Source: an uncultured beta proteobacterium (GTDB lineage: Bacteria > Pseudomonadota > Gammaproteobacteria > Burkholderiales > Burkholderiaceae_C). From it: a DNA stretch of 64,000 nucleotides. Made by a program: the position numbers and the translations under genes. The notes under the pieces were generated by a model. The model saw only the letters and a list, made by a program, of their open reading frames with translations, did not search any database and was not told the DNA's origin. The stretch spans positions 1 through 64,000 of the forward strand of contig CAIPZV010000008.1 in assembly GCA_903869595.1 (NCBI GenBank), read 5' to 3'. How positions within the stretch are numbered: the stretch's first letter is position 1; the number at the start of each line of letters is the position of its first letter. Below, piece after piece: positions 20,482 through 30,123 of the stretch.

Positions 20482-21231
20482 CTAATAGGACTGGATGTCC
20501 ACCATCATCTGGCGGGTGCGCAGCGTGCGAACCCCGCAATGGTAGTGCAGCAGCGCACGCAACAAGGGCTTGAGGGCGGTGCTCAGCGGTGCACAGGCAC
20601 GCAAGGTGTCAGTGAAGCGGCTGCCTTCAGACAAAGCACTTTGCAAATCCGTCCATTGCGCACCGCTTAAAAAAGCCCGGTCGTCGGCATGGGCCTGGCG
20701 CAGCCCGCCTTCGGGCACCAGGGTGTAGGACTGGTCTGCCTCCAAGGCCGCCAGGGTCAGGGTTTGCACATCGAGCTGCGGCAGCAAGCCCACTTCGCGC
20801 AAGAGCAGTAACTCATAACTGCGCAGCGCCGCTTCCAGCACTTCTTCGTGCGCGCTGGCCAGCACCGCGACGACGCTGGCATAGACATCGAACAAAACCG
20901 GGTGCGGATCGTCGCGCGCCAAGAGCGTGAGCAAGAGCTCGTTGAGGTAATAACCCGAGAGCAAAGCCTCGCCCGTGGGCATGACATGGCCGCCCTGCCA
21001 CTCGGCGCTTTTGAGGGTGCGGATTTCGGCATCCCCGCCGAATGCCAAATGCAGGCGCTGCAATGGGAGCAGCACAGGCCGGAAACTGGAGCTAGGCCGT
21101 TTGGCGCCTTTGGCGATCAGGGCGATGCGCCCATGGTGGCGGGTAAACACCTCCAGAATCAGGCTCGATTCGCTCCAGTCGTAGCGGTGCAGGACAAAAG
21201 CCGGTTCGTCTGCAATGCGCTTGACGGCCAT
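20482..21231 (-). CDS. recO: DNA repair protein RecO
   Basis: This 249-residue recombination mediator helps RecR load RecA on SSB-coated DNA. It has an N-terminal OB-fold ([19 protein letters not shown]) followed by a helical domain. No zinc-binding cysteine cluster is seen, as in other proteobacterial RecO proteins. The gene begins on the base next to the era stop, so the two are surely co-transcribed. The C-terminus ([11 protein letters not shown]) resembles other betaproteobacterial forms. Confidence 0.92.
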   Translation of the reverse strand: MAVKRIADEPAFVLHRYDWSESSLILEVFTRHHGRIALIAKGAKRPSSSFRPVLLPLQRLHLAFGGDAEIRTLKSAEWQGGHVMPTGEALLSGYYLNELLLTLLARDDPHPVLFDVYASVVAVLASAHEEVLEAALRSYELLLLREVGLLPQLDVQTLTLAALEADQSYTLVPEGGLRQAHADDRAFLSGAQWTDLQSALSEGSRFTDTLRACAPLSTALKPLLRALLHYHCGVRTLRTRQMMVDIQSY

Positions 21232-22263
21232 TTACTCGTATCCGAAAGAGCGCACGCGCGCTTCGTCATCGGCCCAGCCGGAGCGCACTTTGACCCACAT
21301 CTCAATAAACACTTTGGCATCGAGCAGCTTTTCCAGTTCGACCCGGGTTTCGGTGCCAATGCGTTTGATGCGCTCGCCTTTGTCGCCAATGACCATGGCT
21401 TTGTGGCCGTCACGCTCAACTACGATAGTCGCGGCAATACGCAGCAATCGCTTTTGTTTGCCGCGCCCGGCTTCTTCTTCAAATTTGTCGATGACCACCG
21501 TCGAGGTGTAAGGCAACTCGTCGCCCGTGAGGCGAAACAGTTTTTCACGCACGGTTTCGCTGGCCAAAAACTTTTCACTGCGGTCGGTTAGCTCATCGGC
21601 GGCGTACCACCAGGCTTGCTCGGGCAGGTATTTCTCGCAAATGCCCAGCATGCGTTCGATGTCTTTGGCGTTTTTGGCCGAGATCGGCACAAACTCCGCA
21701 AACGCGTGGCGCTGCTGCATCTCCTGCAGCCAGGGCGCAATATCGGCGCGGCGGTTCACCTGATCGAGCTTGTTGGCCACCAGCAAGGTGGGTACTTCTT
21801 TGCTGAGCAAGGCCAGCACTTTGGCGTCGGCCTGGTTGAACATACCGGCCTCCACCACGAACAAAATCAGGTCTACATCGCCCACCGCGCCCAGCACGGT
21901 TTTGTTGAGCGAGCGATTGAGGGCGTTGTTATGCCGGGTCTGGAAACCGGGCGTATCGACAAACACAAACTGCGAGGCGCCGCGCGTATGCATACCGGTG
22001 ATGCGGTGGCGGGTGGTTTGGGCTTTGCGCGAGGTGATGCTGATTTTTTGCCCAACCAAGGCATTCATCAGCGTGGACTTGCCCACATTGGGTTTGCCCA
22101 CAATCGCGACCAAGCCGCAGCGCTGGCCGGGTGCGCCCTGCTCGCCCGCTTCAGCCAGGCGCGGCATGGTTTTTAGCAGGCCTGCCAGCATGCTGTCCAC
22201 GTCCTGCTCCTGCGGCATCTCCGTATCCGGCGCTGAAGAACTTGCTTTGTTTTTAGTTGGCAT
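21232..22263 (-). CDS. era: GTPase Era
   Basis: This 343-residue GTPase takes part in 16S rRNA maturation and 30S assembly. The G1 motif GKPNVGKS is at residues 56-63, followed by G3 DTPGF and G4 NKLD, and a C-terminal KH RNA-binding domain ([13 protein letters not shown]). The roughly 45-residue N-terminal extension before the GTPase domain is longer than in E. coli Era and is polar, with Ala, Glu and Gln. The ATG at 22263 lies inside the end of rnc, an 11-bp overlap. The upstream in-frame start at 22338 would overlap rnc by 86 bp and is not favoured. Confidence 0.95.
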   Translation of the reverse strand: MPTKNKASSSAPDTEMPQEQDVDSMLAGLLKTMPRLAEAGEQGAPGQRCGLVAIVGKPNVGKSTLMNALVGQKISITSRKAQTTRHRITGMHTRGASQFVFVDTPGFQTRHNNALNRSLNKTVLGAVGDVDLILFVVEAGMFNQADAKVLALLSKEVPTLLVANKLDQVNRRADIAPWLQEMQQRHAFAEFVPISAKNAKDIERMLGICEKYLPEQAWWYAADELTDRSEKFLASETVREKLFRLTGDELPYTSTVVIDKFEEEAGRGKQKRLLRIAATIVVERDGHKAMVIGDKGERIKRIGTETRVELEKLLDAKVFIEMWVKVRSGWADDEARVRSFGYE

Positions 22264-22945
22264 GCGGGGCTTTGGAGTGAATAGTTTGCAGCATGGCGCT
22301 GGCAGCAGCTTGCTCGGCGGCGCGGCGCGAACCACCAATGCCGCGCTCTACCAAGGACAGTTGCGCAATTTCGCACGCCACATCGAATGTCTGCTGGTGC
22401 GCCGCGCCCAAGGTGTTGACCACTTTGTAGTCGGGCAAGGGCATTTTGCGCGCCTGCAGCCATTCTTGCAATTGCGTCTTGGGGTCTTTGCCAATGGCGG
22501 CCATGCCGGGGTTGACATCGACTTTGTCAAACAAGCGTTGTACCAGGCCCTGCGCTGCGGGGTAACCGGCATCCAGGTAGATGGCGCCAATAATCGCCTC
22601 CAGCGCATCGGCCAGGATGGACGGACGCTTGGAGCCGCCCGAACGCATCTCACCATCACCGAGTTTGAGCAGGGGCGACAAGCCCAAATCCAAAGCCAGC
22701 TTATGCAAAGTCTCCTGGCGCACCAGATTGGCCCGTACGCGGGACAGGTCACCTTCGGGCAGCGATTGCAGCTTGGCGTACAAAAAATCCGATACCGCCA
22801 GGCTGAGCACGGAGTCGCCCAAAAATTCCAAGCGCTCGTAATGGTCGGAAGAAAAGCTGCGGTGCGTTAAGGCCTGCTCCAGCAAGGCCGGATGCTTAAA
22901 TTCATGTTGCAGGCGTTGCTGCAATTGCACAAGCTCAGGCTTCAC
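22253..22945 (-). CDS. rnc: Ribonuclease III
   Basis: This 230-residue double-strand-specific endoribonuclease processes rRNA precursors and other structured transcripts. The catalytic motif [11 protein letters not shown] is at residues 37-47, and the second acidic cluster ([14 protein letters not shown]) is near 112-125. A C-terminal dsRNA-binding domain ([11 protein letters not shown] ... [13 protein letters not shown]) follows. Length matches the family. Its 3' end overlaps era by 11 bp; upstream, lepB is 64 bp away. Confidence 0.96.
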   Translation of the reverse strand: MKPELVQLQQRLQHEFKHPALLEQALTHRSFSSDHYERLEFLGDSVLSLAVSDFLYAKLQSLPEGDLSRVRANLVRQETLHKLALDLGLSPLLKLGDGEMRSGGSKRPSILADALEAIIGAIYLDAGYPAAQGLVQRLFDKVDVNPGMAAIGKDPKTQLQEWLQARKMPLPDYKVVNTLGAAHQQTFDVACEIAQLSLVERGIGGSRRAAEQAAASAMLQTIHSKAPHAN

Positions 22946-23009
22946 GTCTTGCCCCTACGCCGCAGTGCTACCGGCGCGCGCCACGCCGTGGGTCTGGTCT
23001 GCCCCCAGG

Positions 23010-23975
23010 TCAATGGAAAGACCCGACGCGCTTGAGGTTGCCGAAGTTCATCCATACAAAAAACGCTTTGCCGACAATGTTTTTCTCGGGCACAAAGCCC
23101 CAGTAACGCGAGTCCATGGAGTTGTCGCGGTTGTCGCCCATCATGAAATACTGGCCCTCGGGCACCTTGCAGGTCACGCCCTCAATGGTGTAATTGCAGC
23201 CCTCGGAGCCGGCGAATTTGTCGGCTCCTGGGACAAAAGCCGGGCGCTGCTCGTCATTGAGTACGCGGTGGCTTTGGGTGCCGAATTTTTCTTCGAATTG
23301 CTTGAAGTAGCGCATCGCATCTTCATCAAAAAATTCCGGCACGGAATCGGTGGGAACCGCTTGGCCGTTGATCGTTAGGCGCTTATTGAGGTAAGCCACT
23401 GTGTCGCCTGGCACGCCGACCACGCGCTTGATGTAGTCCAGGCTGGGCTTGGGCGGGTAGCGGAACACCATCACATCGCCACGCTGCGGCTTTTCGCCCT
23501 CGGTGATTTTGGTGTTGAGCACCGGCAGGCGCAGGCCATAGTGAAATTTGTTGACCAAAATCAGATCACCCACCAGCAAGGTCGGAATCATGGAGCCCGA
23601 GGGAATCTTGAAGGGTTCGACGATAAATGAGCGCAGAAAAAACACCGAAATAATGACCGGGAAGAGCCCGGCGGTCCAATCGAGCCACCAGGGCTGGGCG
23701 AGGATGGTTTCAGTGGCCTGGGCAATATCGCCATCGACACGGGCAATGCCTTTGCTCTGCAAATCGGCACGGCGCTTGTCATCAGCTTCCTGCAATTGGC
23801 GGGCTGCCGCTTGGCGTGCCGGCAAAAAATAAAAGCGCTCGGCCAGCCAATAGACACCGGTCACCGCCGAGGCCATAAACAACAGGAATGCGAAATTACC
23901 TTCTACCGCGCCGGAAAACCAGGCGCCGGCATAGGCGACAAAGGCGGCAAGTACTAAAGCGGTAATGAAAGGCAT
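23010..23975 (-). CDS. lepB: Signal peptidase I
   Basis: This 321-residue membrane-bound serine protease removes signal peptides from exported proteins. Two N-terminal hydrophobic segments (about residues 4-22 and 27-45) and a third near 103-116 precede the periplasmic domain. The catalytic Ser128 lies in PSGSMIPTL and the Lys183 base in YIKRVVGVPGD. The GDNRDNSMDSRYWG box follows. The start overlaps the lepA stop by one base (TGATG). It is co-transcribed with lepA, as in most proteobacteria. Confidence 0.96.
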   Translation of the reverse strand: MPFITALVLAAFVAYAGAWFSGAVEGNFAFLLFMASAVTGVYWLAERFYFLPARQAAARQLQEADDKRRADLQSKGIARVDGDIAQATETILAQPWWLDWTAGLFPVIISVFFLRSFIVEPFKIPSGSMIPTLLVGDLILVNKFHYGLRLPVLNTKITEGEKPQRGDVMVFRYPPKPSLDYIKRVVGVPGDTVAYLNKRLTINGQAVPTDSVPEFFDEDAMRYFKQFEEKFGTQSHRVLNDEQRPAFVPGADKFAGSEGCNYTIEGVTCKVPEGQYFMMGDNRDNSMDSRYWGFVPEKNIVGKAFFVWMNFGNLKRVGSFH

Positions 23976-25786
23976 CAGTCTTCCACCCGCAAAATAGCCA
24001 GAAAAGCCTCTTGAGGCACTTCCACCGATCCGATTTGTTTCATGCGTTTCTTGCCTGCTTTTTGTTTCTCAAGGAGCTTGCGTTTGCGCGAAATATCGCC
24101 GCCGTAGCACTTGGCCAGCACGTTTTTGCGCAAGGCTTTGATTGTCTCACGCGCAATTACATTCGAACCAATCGCCGCCTGGATAGCAACGTCGTACATC
24201 TGGCGCGAAATCACCTCGCGCATCTTGCCGACCACTGCCCGACCCCGGTAGGTAGCCTGGGTGCGGTGCACGATGATGGACAGCGCATCGACGCGCTCGC
24301 CGTTGAGCAAAATATCCACCTTGACCACATCGGAGGGGCGGTATTCCTTGAACTCATAGTCCATGGACGCATAGCCCCGGCTGACGGATTTGAGTTTGTC
24401 AAAAAAGTCCAGCACGATTTCGCCCAGCGGCATGTCGTAGGTCAGCATCACTTGGCGGCCGTGGTAGGCCATATTGAGCTGTAGGCCACGCTTTTGGTTG
24501 GCCAGGGTCATGACCGCACCCACGTATTCCTGCGGCATATACAAATGCACGGTGACTATGGGCTCGCGGATTTCATCGAGCTTGCCCTGGTCGGGCATCT
24601 TGGACGGGTTTTCCACCATGCGCACTTCGCCATCGGCCTGCACCACCTGGTAGACCACGCTGGGGGCGGTGGTGATCAAGTCCTGGTCAAACTCGCGCTC
24701 TAGACGTTCCTGCACGATCTCCATGTGCAACAGCCCCAAAAATCCGCAGCGAAACCCAAAACCCAGCGCCTGGGACACTTCGGGCTCGTAATGCAGCGAG
24801 GCATCATTGAGCTTGAGCTTTTCCAGGCTGTCGCGCAAGCCTTCGTACTGGTTCGCCTCAGTCGGGTACAAACCGGCAAACACCTGGGGTTGGATTTCCT
24901 TGAAGCCGGGCAGCGCTTGCGTGGCGGTGGCCGCTGCGCCGCCCGTACCCGGCCGGATCAGGGTGACGGTGTCGCCCACCTTGGCCGCCTGCAGTTCGCG
25001 GATGCCCGCGATGATGTAGCCCACCTCGCCCGCCTCCAGCGATTCGCGCGGCAAATTAGCTGGGGTGAACACGCCCAGGTTGTCGGCGTTATAGACCGCT
25101 CCGGTCGCCATCATCTTGATTTTTTCGCCGCGCGCCAGGCGCCCGTCTACCACGCGCACCAGCATCACCACCCCGACATAGCTGTCAAACCAGCTGTCAA
25201 TGATCATGGCCCGCAAGGCGCCATCGGGATTGCCTTTAGGCTGCGGCACCTTGGCGACGATGGCCTCCAAAATCTCATCAATGCCCAGGCCGGTTTTGGC
25301 GGAGCAGGGAATGGCCTCAGTGGCGTCGATGCCGATCACGTCCTCGATCTCGGAGCGCGCGTTGTCCGGGTCGGCGTTAGGTAAATCCATCTTGTTAAGT
25401 ACCGGCACCACCTCCACGCCCAGCTCTAGCGCGGTATAGCAATTGGCCACCGTCTGCGCCTCCACGCCCTGGCTGGCATCGACCACAAGCAAGGCACCCT
25501 CACAAGCCGATAGCGAACGGCTCACTTCGTACGAGAAGTCCACATGGCCGGGCGTATCGATCAAATTGAGGTTGTAGACCTGCCCATCTTTGGCCTTGTA
25601 CTGCAAGGCCGCCGTCTGCGCCTTGATAGTTATCCCCCGCTCTTTTTCAATGTCCATAGAGTCCAAAACCTGGGCTTCCATGTCGCGCGCTTCCAGGCCA
25701 CCGCAGCGTTGAATCAGGCGGTCGGCCAGCGTGGATTTGCCATGATCAATATGGGCAATGATCGAAAAATTTCTGATGTGTTGCAT
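23975..25786 (-). CDS. lepA: Elongation factor 4 (back-translocating GTPase)
   Basis: This 603-residue ribosome-associated GTPase has G1 AHIDHGKS (residues 10-17), G3 DTPGHVDF, G4 NKMD, the EF-G-like domains II, III and V, and the unique LepA C-terminal domain ([20 protein letters not shown]). I use ATG 25786; a TTG one codon upstream is also in frame. No strong Shine-Dalgarno sequence precedes it. It heads the lepA-lepB-rnc-era-recO-pdxJ-acpS-nagZ run. A terminator hairpin lies only 44 bp upstream. Confidence 0.96.
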   Translation of the reverse strand: MQHIRNFSIIAHIDHGKSTLADRLIQRCGGLEARDMEAQVLDSMDIEKERGITIKAQTAALQYKAKDGQVYNLNLIDTPGHVDFSYEVSRSLSACEGALLVVDASQGVEAQTVANCYTALELGVEVVPVLNKMDLPNADPDNARSEIEDVIGIDATEAIPCSAKTGLGIDEILEAIVAKVPQPKGNPDGALRAMIIDSWFDSYVGVVMLVRVVDGRLARGEKIKMMATGAVYNADNLGVFTPANLPRESLEAGEVGYIIAGIRELQAAKVGDTVTLIRPGTGGAAATATQALPGFKEIQPQVFAGLYPTEANQYEGLRDSLEKLKLNDASLHYEPEVSQALGFGFRCGFLGLLHMEIVQERLEREFDQDLITTAPSVVYQVVQADGEVRMVENPSKMPDQGKLDEIREPIVTVHLYMPQEYVGAVMTLANQKRGLQLNMAYHGRQVMLTYDMPLGEIVLDFFDKLKSVSRGYASMDYEFKEYRPSDVVKVDILLNGERVDALSIIVHRTQATYRGRAVVGKMREVISRQMYDVAIQAAIGSNVIARETIKALRKNVLAKCYGGDISRKRKLLEKQKAGKKRMKQIGSVEVPQEAFLAILRVED

Positions 25787-25829
25787 CAAGCAAAAGGGTC
25801 AAGAGATTGAATTAAAAAGGCCTGGGCAG

Positions 25830-25861
25830 AAAAAAGGGCACGTCGGATGAACGACGCGCCC
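25830..25861 (-). terminator. Intrinsic terminator or attenuator before lepA
   Basis: On the minus strand the RNA arms GGGCGCGUCG and CGACGUGCCC form a 10-bp stem with one G-U pair around a six-base loop, followed by six U. The T-run ends 44 bp before the lepA ATG, so it may end mucD transcription or attenuate a lepA leader transcript. Confidence 0.8.
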
Positions 25862-25977
25862 TGAACCAACATTCTTTGGCAACTGCGAAAGCTGGAACTT
25901 CATTGTAGGGAAAAAGCGTAAAACGACGACGTCACACATGGGGCCAATCGGCTTGTTGTCTGTCGACAACATTCTAT

Positions 25978-26022
25978 TTATTCACAAGTTATGCACAGAT
26001 TGTAAGCAAACCATGTGAATAA
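25978..26022. promoter_or_regulatory. Cluster of three DnaA-box-like nonamers
   Basis: TTATTCACA (25978-25986) and TTATGCACA (25989-25997) lie head to tail, two bases apart. TGTGAATAA (26014-26022) is the same motif on the other strand. All three fit the relaxed DnaA consensus TTATNCACA exactly. The cluster is 192 bp upstream of the lepA start. Confidence 0.55.
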
Positions 26023-26088
26023 GGTGTTGATGGGATGTGCAGCACTCAAAAGCATTCCGTATCGCGAATTTTGCAAACTACTTTATTA

Positions 26089-26106
26089 CCGAAAACGTAT
26101 TTTCGG
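26089..26106. repeat. Perfect inverted repeat in the mucD-lepA gap
   Basis: The arms CCGAAAA and TTTTCGG are separated by CGTA. A short perfect palindrome of this form in AT-rich intergenic DNA may be a protein-binding site, or a small hairpin in the mucD 3' transcript. No T-run follows on either strand. Confidence 0.45.
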
Positions 26107-26263
26107 AGGCTTCATTCTAACTAATCCATCAATCAATTTTTTTGCCTCGCGGGTCTGAAAAACCGCTTTGTAAGGGCTTTCCCTTCCCTTTTTCCCCTGG
26201 AAGCAGGCCGCTGGTCGGGCCAGTCCGGCCCCACCGTGCAAGCCCAGAAGGCAGATTACCACC

Positions 26264-27745
26264 TTAGTTGCCTGGTTTGATCAACGCGTATTGCGTCCAT
26301 TCGCCGCGCCGAAATAGCACGTTGATGGCCTTGCTTTTATCCAGCTTAGCCACCACGGCCTCAAATTCTTTGACTGATGCAACTTCGACATTCCCGATGG
26401 CCAAAATGACATCGCCTTGGCGCAGGCCCGCGCGCGCTGCCGGCTCGGCTGCTGCATCCACACTGACGCCACCTTTGACGCGCAGCTCCTTCTTCTGGGC
26501 CTCCGTCAGTTCGCTCACGCTCAAGCCCAAGGCCTGACCGGCGGCGGCTTTAGGTTTAACTTCGGCTGGCCCCGGTTTGGCAGCCGTTTTCTCGGCCTCA
26601 ATCTCGGCGACGGTCACGTTCAGTTCTTTATTCGCGCCGCGTCGCTGCACCGTAACCGTGGCTTTGGTACCTGGTTTGATTTCGCCAACGATACGCGGCA
26701 AATCAATCGACTTCTCAATGGGCTTGCCGTTGAAGCGCAAAATAATGTCGCCCGGTTCTACGCCCGCCTTATCCGCCGGTGCACCCGCTTCCACGCTGGT
26801 CACCAGCGCGCCCTGCGCCTTGGGCAGACCCAAAGACTCCGCCAACTCTTTGCTCACCGGCGCAATACCCACGCCGATACGCCCCCTGGACACCCGGCCC
26901 TGGCTGCGCAACTGCTCCACCACGCGCACCGCCTCGTCCATCGGTATCGAAAAGGAAATACCCATAAAGCCGCCGGAGCGCGAGTAAATCTGGCTGTTAA
27001 TACCCACCACTTCGCCCCGCATATTGATCAGCGGGCCACCCGAATTGCCAGGGTTAATGGCGACGTCGGTCTGGATAAAGGGTAGGTAATCGGTGTCGTC
27101 GGTATAGCGCTGCTTGGCGCTAACGATACCGGCGGTCACCGTGTTTTCAAAGCCAAAAGGCGAGCCGATGGCCATCACCCATTCGCCTACTTTGAGCCGC
27201 CCGACGTCACCCACTTTGACGGGCGTCAGACCGCTTACCTCAATTTTGACCAGCGCGACATCGCTGCGCTTGTCCGCGCCGATGATTTTGGCTTTGAATT
27301 CCCGCTTGTCCGTGAGCGTCACCAACACCTCGTCCGCCCCATCGATCACATGCGCATTGGTCATGATCAGACCGTCTTGCGAAAAGATAAAGCCCGAACC
27401 CACGCCCCGCGGCACCTCTTCTTCGGGCGCGCCGCGATTAGAGCGCGGTGCCTGCTTTGGCATATTGGGCGTAGGCAAACCAAAGCGGCGGAAAAACTCC
27501 ATCATTTCCTCGTCGCCCGGCCCGCTGGGCTGTTGGCGGCTGGAGACTTTTTGTATGGTGCGGATATTGACCACTGAGGGACCGACCTGCTCGACCAGGT
27601 CGGTGAAATCCGGCAAGGCACGCGCTTGGGCGTGGGCGTGCTGGGCAGGCAGGCCGATCAGGGTCAGCGCCAACAGGACGGCAGCCAAGGCACTGAGCCA
27701 AGCATTCAAGCGACTAGAAACAGGTGGTACGAACATAGATCTCAT
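26264..27745 (-). CDS. mucD: Periplasmic Do-like serine protease
   Basis: This 493-residue DegP/MucD-type chaperone-protease degrades misfolded envelope proteins. A signal peptide (hydrophobic core about residues 16-33, ending HAHAQA) is followed by a trypsin-like domain with the full triad: His132 (TNAHVID), Asp162 (KRSDVALV) and Ser235 (NPGNSGGPL). Two PDZ domains follow (about residues 290-375 and 400-485). Two ATG codons, 27745 and 27736, both have purine-rich sites upstream; I used the first. In many betaproteobacteria the gene follows rpoE-rseA-rseB, but here a YgfX-like gene and fabF precede it. Confidence 0.94.
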   Translation of the reverse strand: MRSMFVPPVSSRLNAWLSALAAVLLALTLIGLPAQHAHAQARALPDFTDLVEQVGPSVVNIRTIQKVSSRQQPSGPGDEEMMEFFRRFGLPTPNMPKQAPRSNRGAPEEEVPRGVGSGFIFSQDGLIMTNAHVIDGADEVLVTLTDKREFKAKIIGADKRSDVALVKIEVSGLTPVKVGDVGRLKVGEWVMAIGSPFGFENTVTAGIVSAKQRYTDDTDYLPFIQTDVAINPGNSGGPLINMRGEVVGINSQIYSRSGGFMGISFSIPMDEAVRVVEQLRSQGRVSRGRIGVGIAPVSKELAESLGLPKAQGALVTSVEAGAPADKAGVEPGDIILRFNGKPIEKSIDLPRIVGEIKPGTKATVTVQRRGANKELNVTVAEIEAEKTAAKPGPAEVKPKAAAGQALGLSVSELTEAQKKELRVKGGVSVDAAAEPAARAGLRQGDVILAIGNVEVASVKEFEAVVAKLDKSKAINVLFRRGEWTQYALIKPGN

Positions 27746-27892
27746 CCTCTAACTCCCCATACAAACGGTGCGAAGCACAGTGCAAACCAAGTATCGACGC
27801 GGCCATCGCTACATGTGGCCGGTACCCTAAATATCAAAACGTATTAAAAATACTTTACATGAAGCCGGCATGGCGTGAGCCCAGTTTGGCAA

Positions 27893-28351
27893 TTAAACCC
27901 CGAGTTGCTCGGGCACTATGCCGTGGCCGCGCTCCACATGCGCGACCAGGGCACGACGAAATGCAGTCCATTGTGCTTGTCGCTCCATCACGGGCCCCGT
28001 CATTAACCATTGCACACACCCGTTTCCAGCGGACAAGCGTAGCACCGAAAAACCGGTCAGAGCCACAGTCCACTGCACCTGACAAGTTTCGTCCTGCGGC
28101 CACGCAGACCAGCGCCAGGCATTGCCGTCCCACTCCAAGGTACCGCTGGGCGTTTGCCACCAGGCGCGGGCGGCAAGGATACATATGCCGCAGAAAAGCA
28201 GCGCCAATAAGGCCAAGTACCTCGCATCCACTTCATGCAGGCCGAGCATCACTAACAACGATAGGTTGATCAAACCCAGCCCCAGCAGCACACCCGCATG
28301 GCTGGAACTACGGCCAAAGTGCAAACAAACGGGAGGCGCCTGGCTCAACAC
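27893..28351 (-). CDS. YgfX-like small membrane protein
   Basis: This 152-residue protein has two adjacent membrane helices near the N-terminus (about residues 18-38 and 43-62). A cytoplasmic beta-rich region follows, with the pattern GTLEWDGNAWRW and then QWTVALTGFSVLRL. That layout resembles YgfX (CptA), which in E. coli pairs with SdhE; the identification is moderate and no sdhE is nearby. The start is GTG at 28351, preceded by GAGGGG. It lies 36 bp after fabF and 147 bp before mucD on the same strand, the place usually held by rpoE and its anti-sigma genes in relatives. Confidence 0.6.
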   Translation of the reverse strand: MLSQAPPVCLHFGRSSSHAGVLLGLGLINLSLLVMLGLHEVDARYLALLALLFCGICILAARAWWQTPSGTLEWDGNAWRWSAWPQDETCQVQWTVALTGFSVLRLSAGNGCVQWLMTGPVMERQAQWTAFRRALVAHVERGHGIVPEQLGV

Positions 28352-28387
28352 GGTCTATTGCCCCCCCTCACGGCTAACGGAAACGCC

Positions 28388-29632
28388 TTAAACGCGTTTG
28401 AACACCAATGCGCCGTTAGTGCCGCCAAAGCCGAAGTTGTTTTTCAAAGCCGCCCGGATCGGCATGTCGCGCGCTTGGTTGGCGCAGTAGTCCAGATCGC
28501 ATTCAGGGTCGGGGTTGAGCAAGTTGATAGTCGGCGGGCACTTCTGGTGGTAGAGCGCCAGCACGGTAAACACCGACTCCAGCCCACCGGCACCGCCAAG
28601 CAAATGCCCGGTCATGGATTTGGTGGAACTGATCACGATGCGCTTGGCGTGCTCGCCCAGCGCCGCCTTGATGGCATTGGTTTCGTTGATATCCCCCAAG
28701 GGCGTGGACGTGCCATGCGCATTGAGGTAGTCGATATCATCAGGATTAAGGGCCGCGTTACGCAAGGAGCTCAGCATGGCGCGGCGCGGGCCGTCCATAT
28801 TGGGTGCCGTCATGTGACCGGCATCGGCACTCATGCCAAAGCCAGCTAACTCGGCGTAGATGCGGGCGCCACGCGCTTTGGCGTGTTCATATTCCTCCAG
28901 CACCATGATGCCGCCGCCCTCGCCCAGTACAAAGCCGTCGCGGTCTTTGTCCCAGGGGCGCGACGCCGTCGCCGGATCATCGTTGCGGGTGCTCAGGGCG
29001 CGCATGGCTGCAAAGCCGCCCACACCCAAGTGGGAAACCGCCGCTTCCGATCCGCCCGCCACCATGACATCGGCGTCGCCATACTCAATCATGCGACCGG
29101 CCTCGCCTATGCAATGCAAGCCCGTGGTGCAGGCGGTAGCAATGGCGATATTGGGACCTTTGAAGCCAAAGCGCATGGACACATGGCCGGCAGTCATATT
29201 GATGATCGAGGCGGGGACGAAAAACGGCGAGATGCGCCGTGGGCCTCGCGCGGTAAATTCGATATTGGTATGTTCAATCATGGGCAGGCCACCAATGCCC
29301 GAGCCGATCACGCAACCGATGCGTGTCGCTTCTTCTTCGCCCAGCGCATCGCCGGTGGCCAGTCCCGCGTCTTCCACCGCTTGCACGGCGGCGACGATGC
29401 CGTAATGGATAAAAGTATCCATAGCGCGCGCGTCTTTGGGGCTGATATAGCGGTCCAAGTCCAAATCGCGCACCTCGCCGGCAATGCGGCAGGAAAATGC
29501 GCTTGCATCAAATTTGCTGATTTGGCTGATGCCTGATGTGCCCGCCAGCAGATTGGCCCAAGCCTGATCTACCGTATTGCCCACCGGGCTGACACAGCCC
29601 AAACCGGTAACTACAACGCGACGACGGGACAT
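28388..29632 (-). CDS. fabF: 3-oxoacyl-ACP synthase II
   Basis: This 414-residue condensing enzyme extends acyl-ACP with malonyl-ACP and is needed for cis-vaccenate production and its thermal control. The Cys-His-His triad is present: Cys168 in ATACTTGLH, His in [11 protein letters not shown] (about 308) and His in [15 protein letters not shown] (about 345). ATG 29632 is preceded by AGGTGAG. The in-frame start at 29752 would overlap the acpP region and is rejected. It is the last fatty acid gene of the cluster, 144 bp after acpP. Confidence 0.96.
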   Translation of the reverse strand: MSRRRVVVTGLGCVSPVGNTVDQAWANLLAGTSGISQISKFDASAFSCRIAGEVRDLDLDRYISPKDARAMDTFIHYGIVAAVQAVEDAGLATGDALGEEEATRIGCVIGSGIGGLPMIEHTNIEFTARGPRRISPFFVPASIINMTAGHVSMRFGFKGPNIAIATACTTGLHCIGEAGRMIEYGDADVMVAGGSEAAVSHLGVGGFAAMRALSTRNDDPATASRPWDKDRDGFVLGEGGGIMVLEEYEHAKARGARIYAELAGFGMSADAGHMTAPNMDGPRRAMLSSLRNAALNPDDIDYLNAHGTSTPLGDINETNAIKAALGEHAKRIVISSTKSMTGHLLGGAGGLESVFTVLALYHQKCPPTINLLNPDPECDLDYCANQARDMPIRAALKNNFGFGGTNGALVFKRV

Positions 29633-29776
29633 ACTCACCTGTATAAAACGTTTCGTCAATGACAAACTGCGCCCAGGGGCTGCGCCGCCTGGGCCCCCGT
29701 GCGGCTTGCGCAAAGGCCTGTCGCCGGGAATTTTTCTAACATCCGGCCGCAATGGCGGGGTGTTAGGCCAGGCCTA

Positions 29777-30025
<249 letters not shown>

Positions 30026-30123
30026 CTAAGGGTTGTGAAACAGTCCGCAATTTTACCAGTGCGGGCGATCTGCGCTCGCAGTGGCCGCCCCGCGGACACA
30101 AAGGCGTGAAACCAGATACTACT

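Larger units (their letters stand above)
25787..26263. other. Long mucD-lepA intergenic region (477 bp)
   Basis: This gap, unusually long for the cluster and rich in A and T in its middle, holds three DnaA-box-like nonamers, an 18-bp inverted repeat and a minus-strand terminator, all listed separately. On the minus strand, TACAAT (25902-25907 complement) could be a -10 element for a short leader or for lepA. A 34-codon minus-strand reading frame (25799-25903) runs through the terminator; I do not call it a gene. Confidence 0.6.

Noticed and set aside
21770..22870. 366-codon plus-strand frame antisense to era and rnc
   Set aside because: It spans two unrelated conserved genes on the other strand and has no recognisable domain.
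25787..26263. The lepA-mucD gap as the chromosomal replication origin
   Set aside because: DnaA-like boxes are present but there is no dnaA/dnaN/rpmH neighbourhood and gene orientation does not switch here; kept only as a DnaA-binding candidate.
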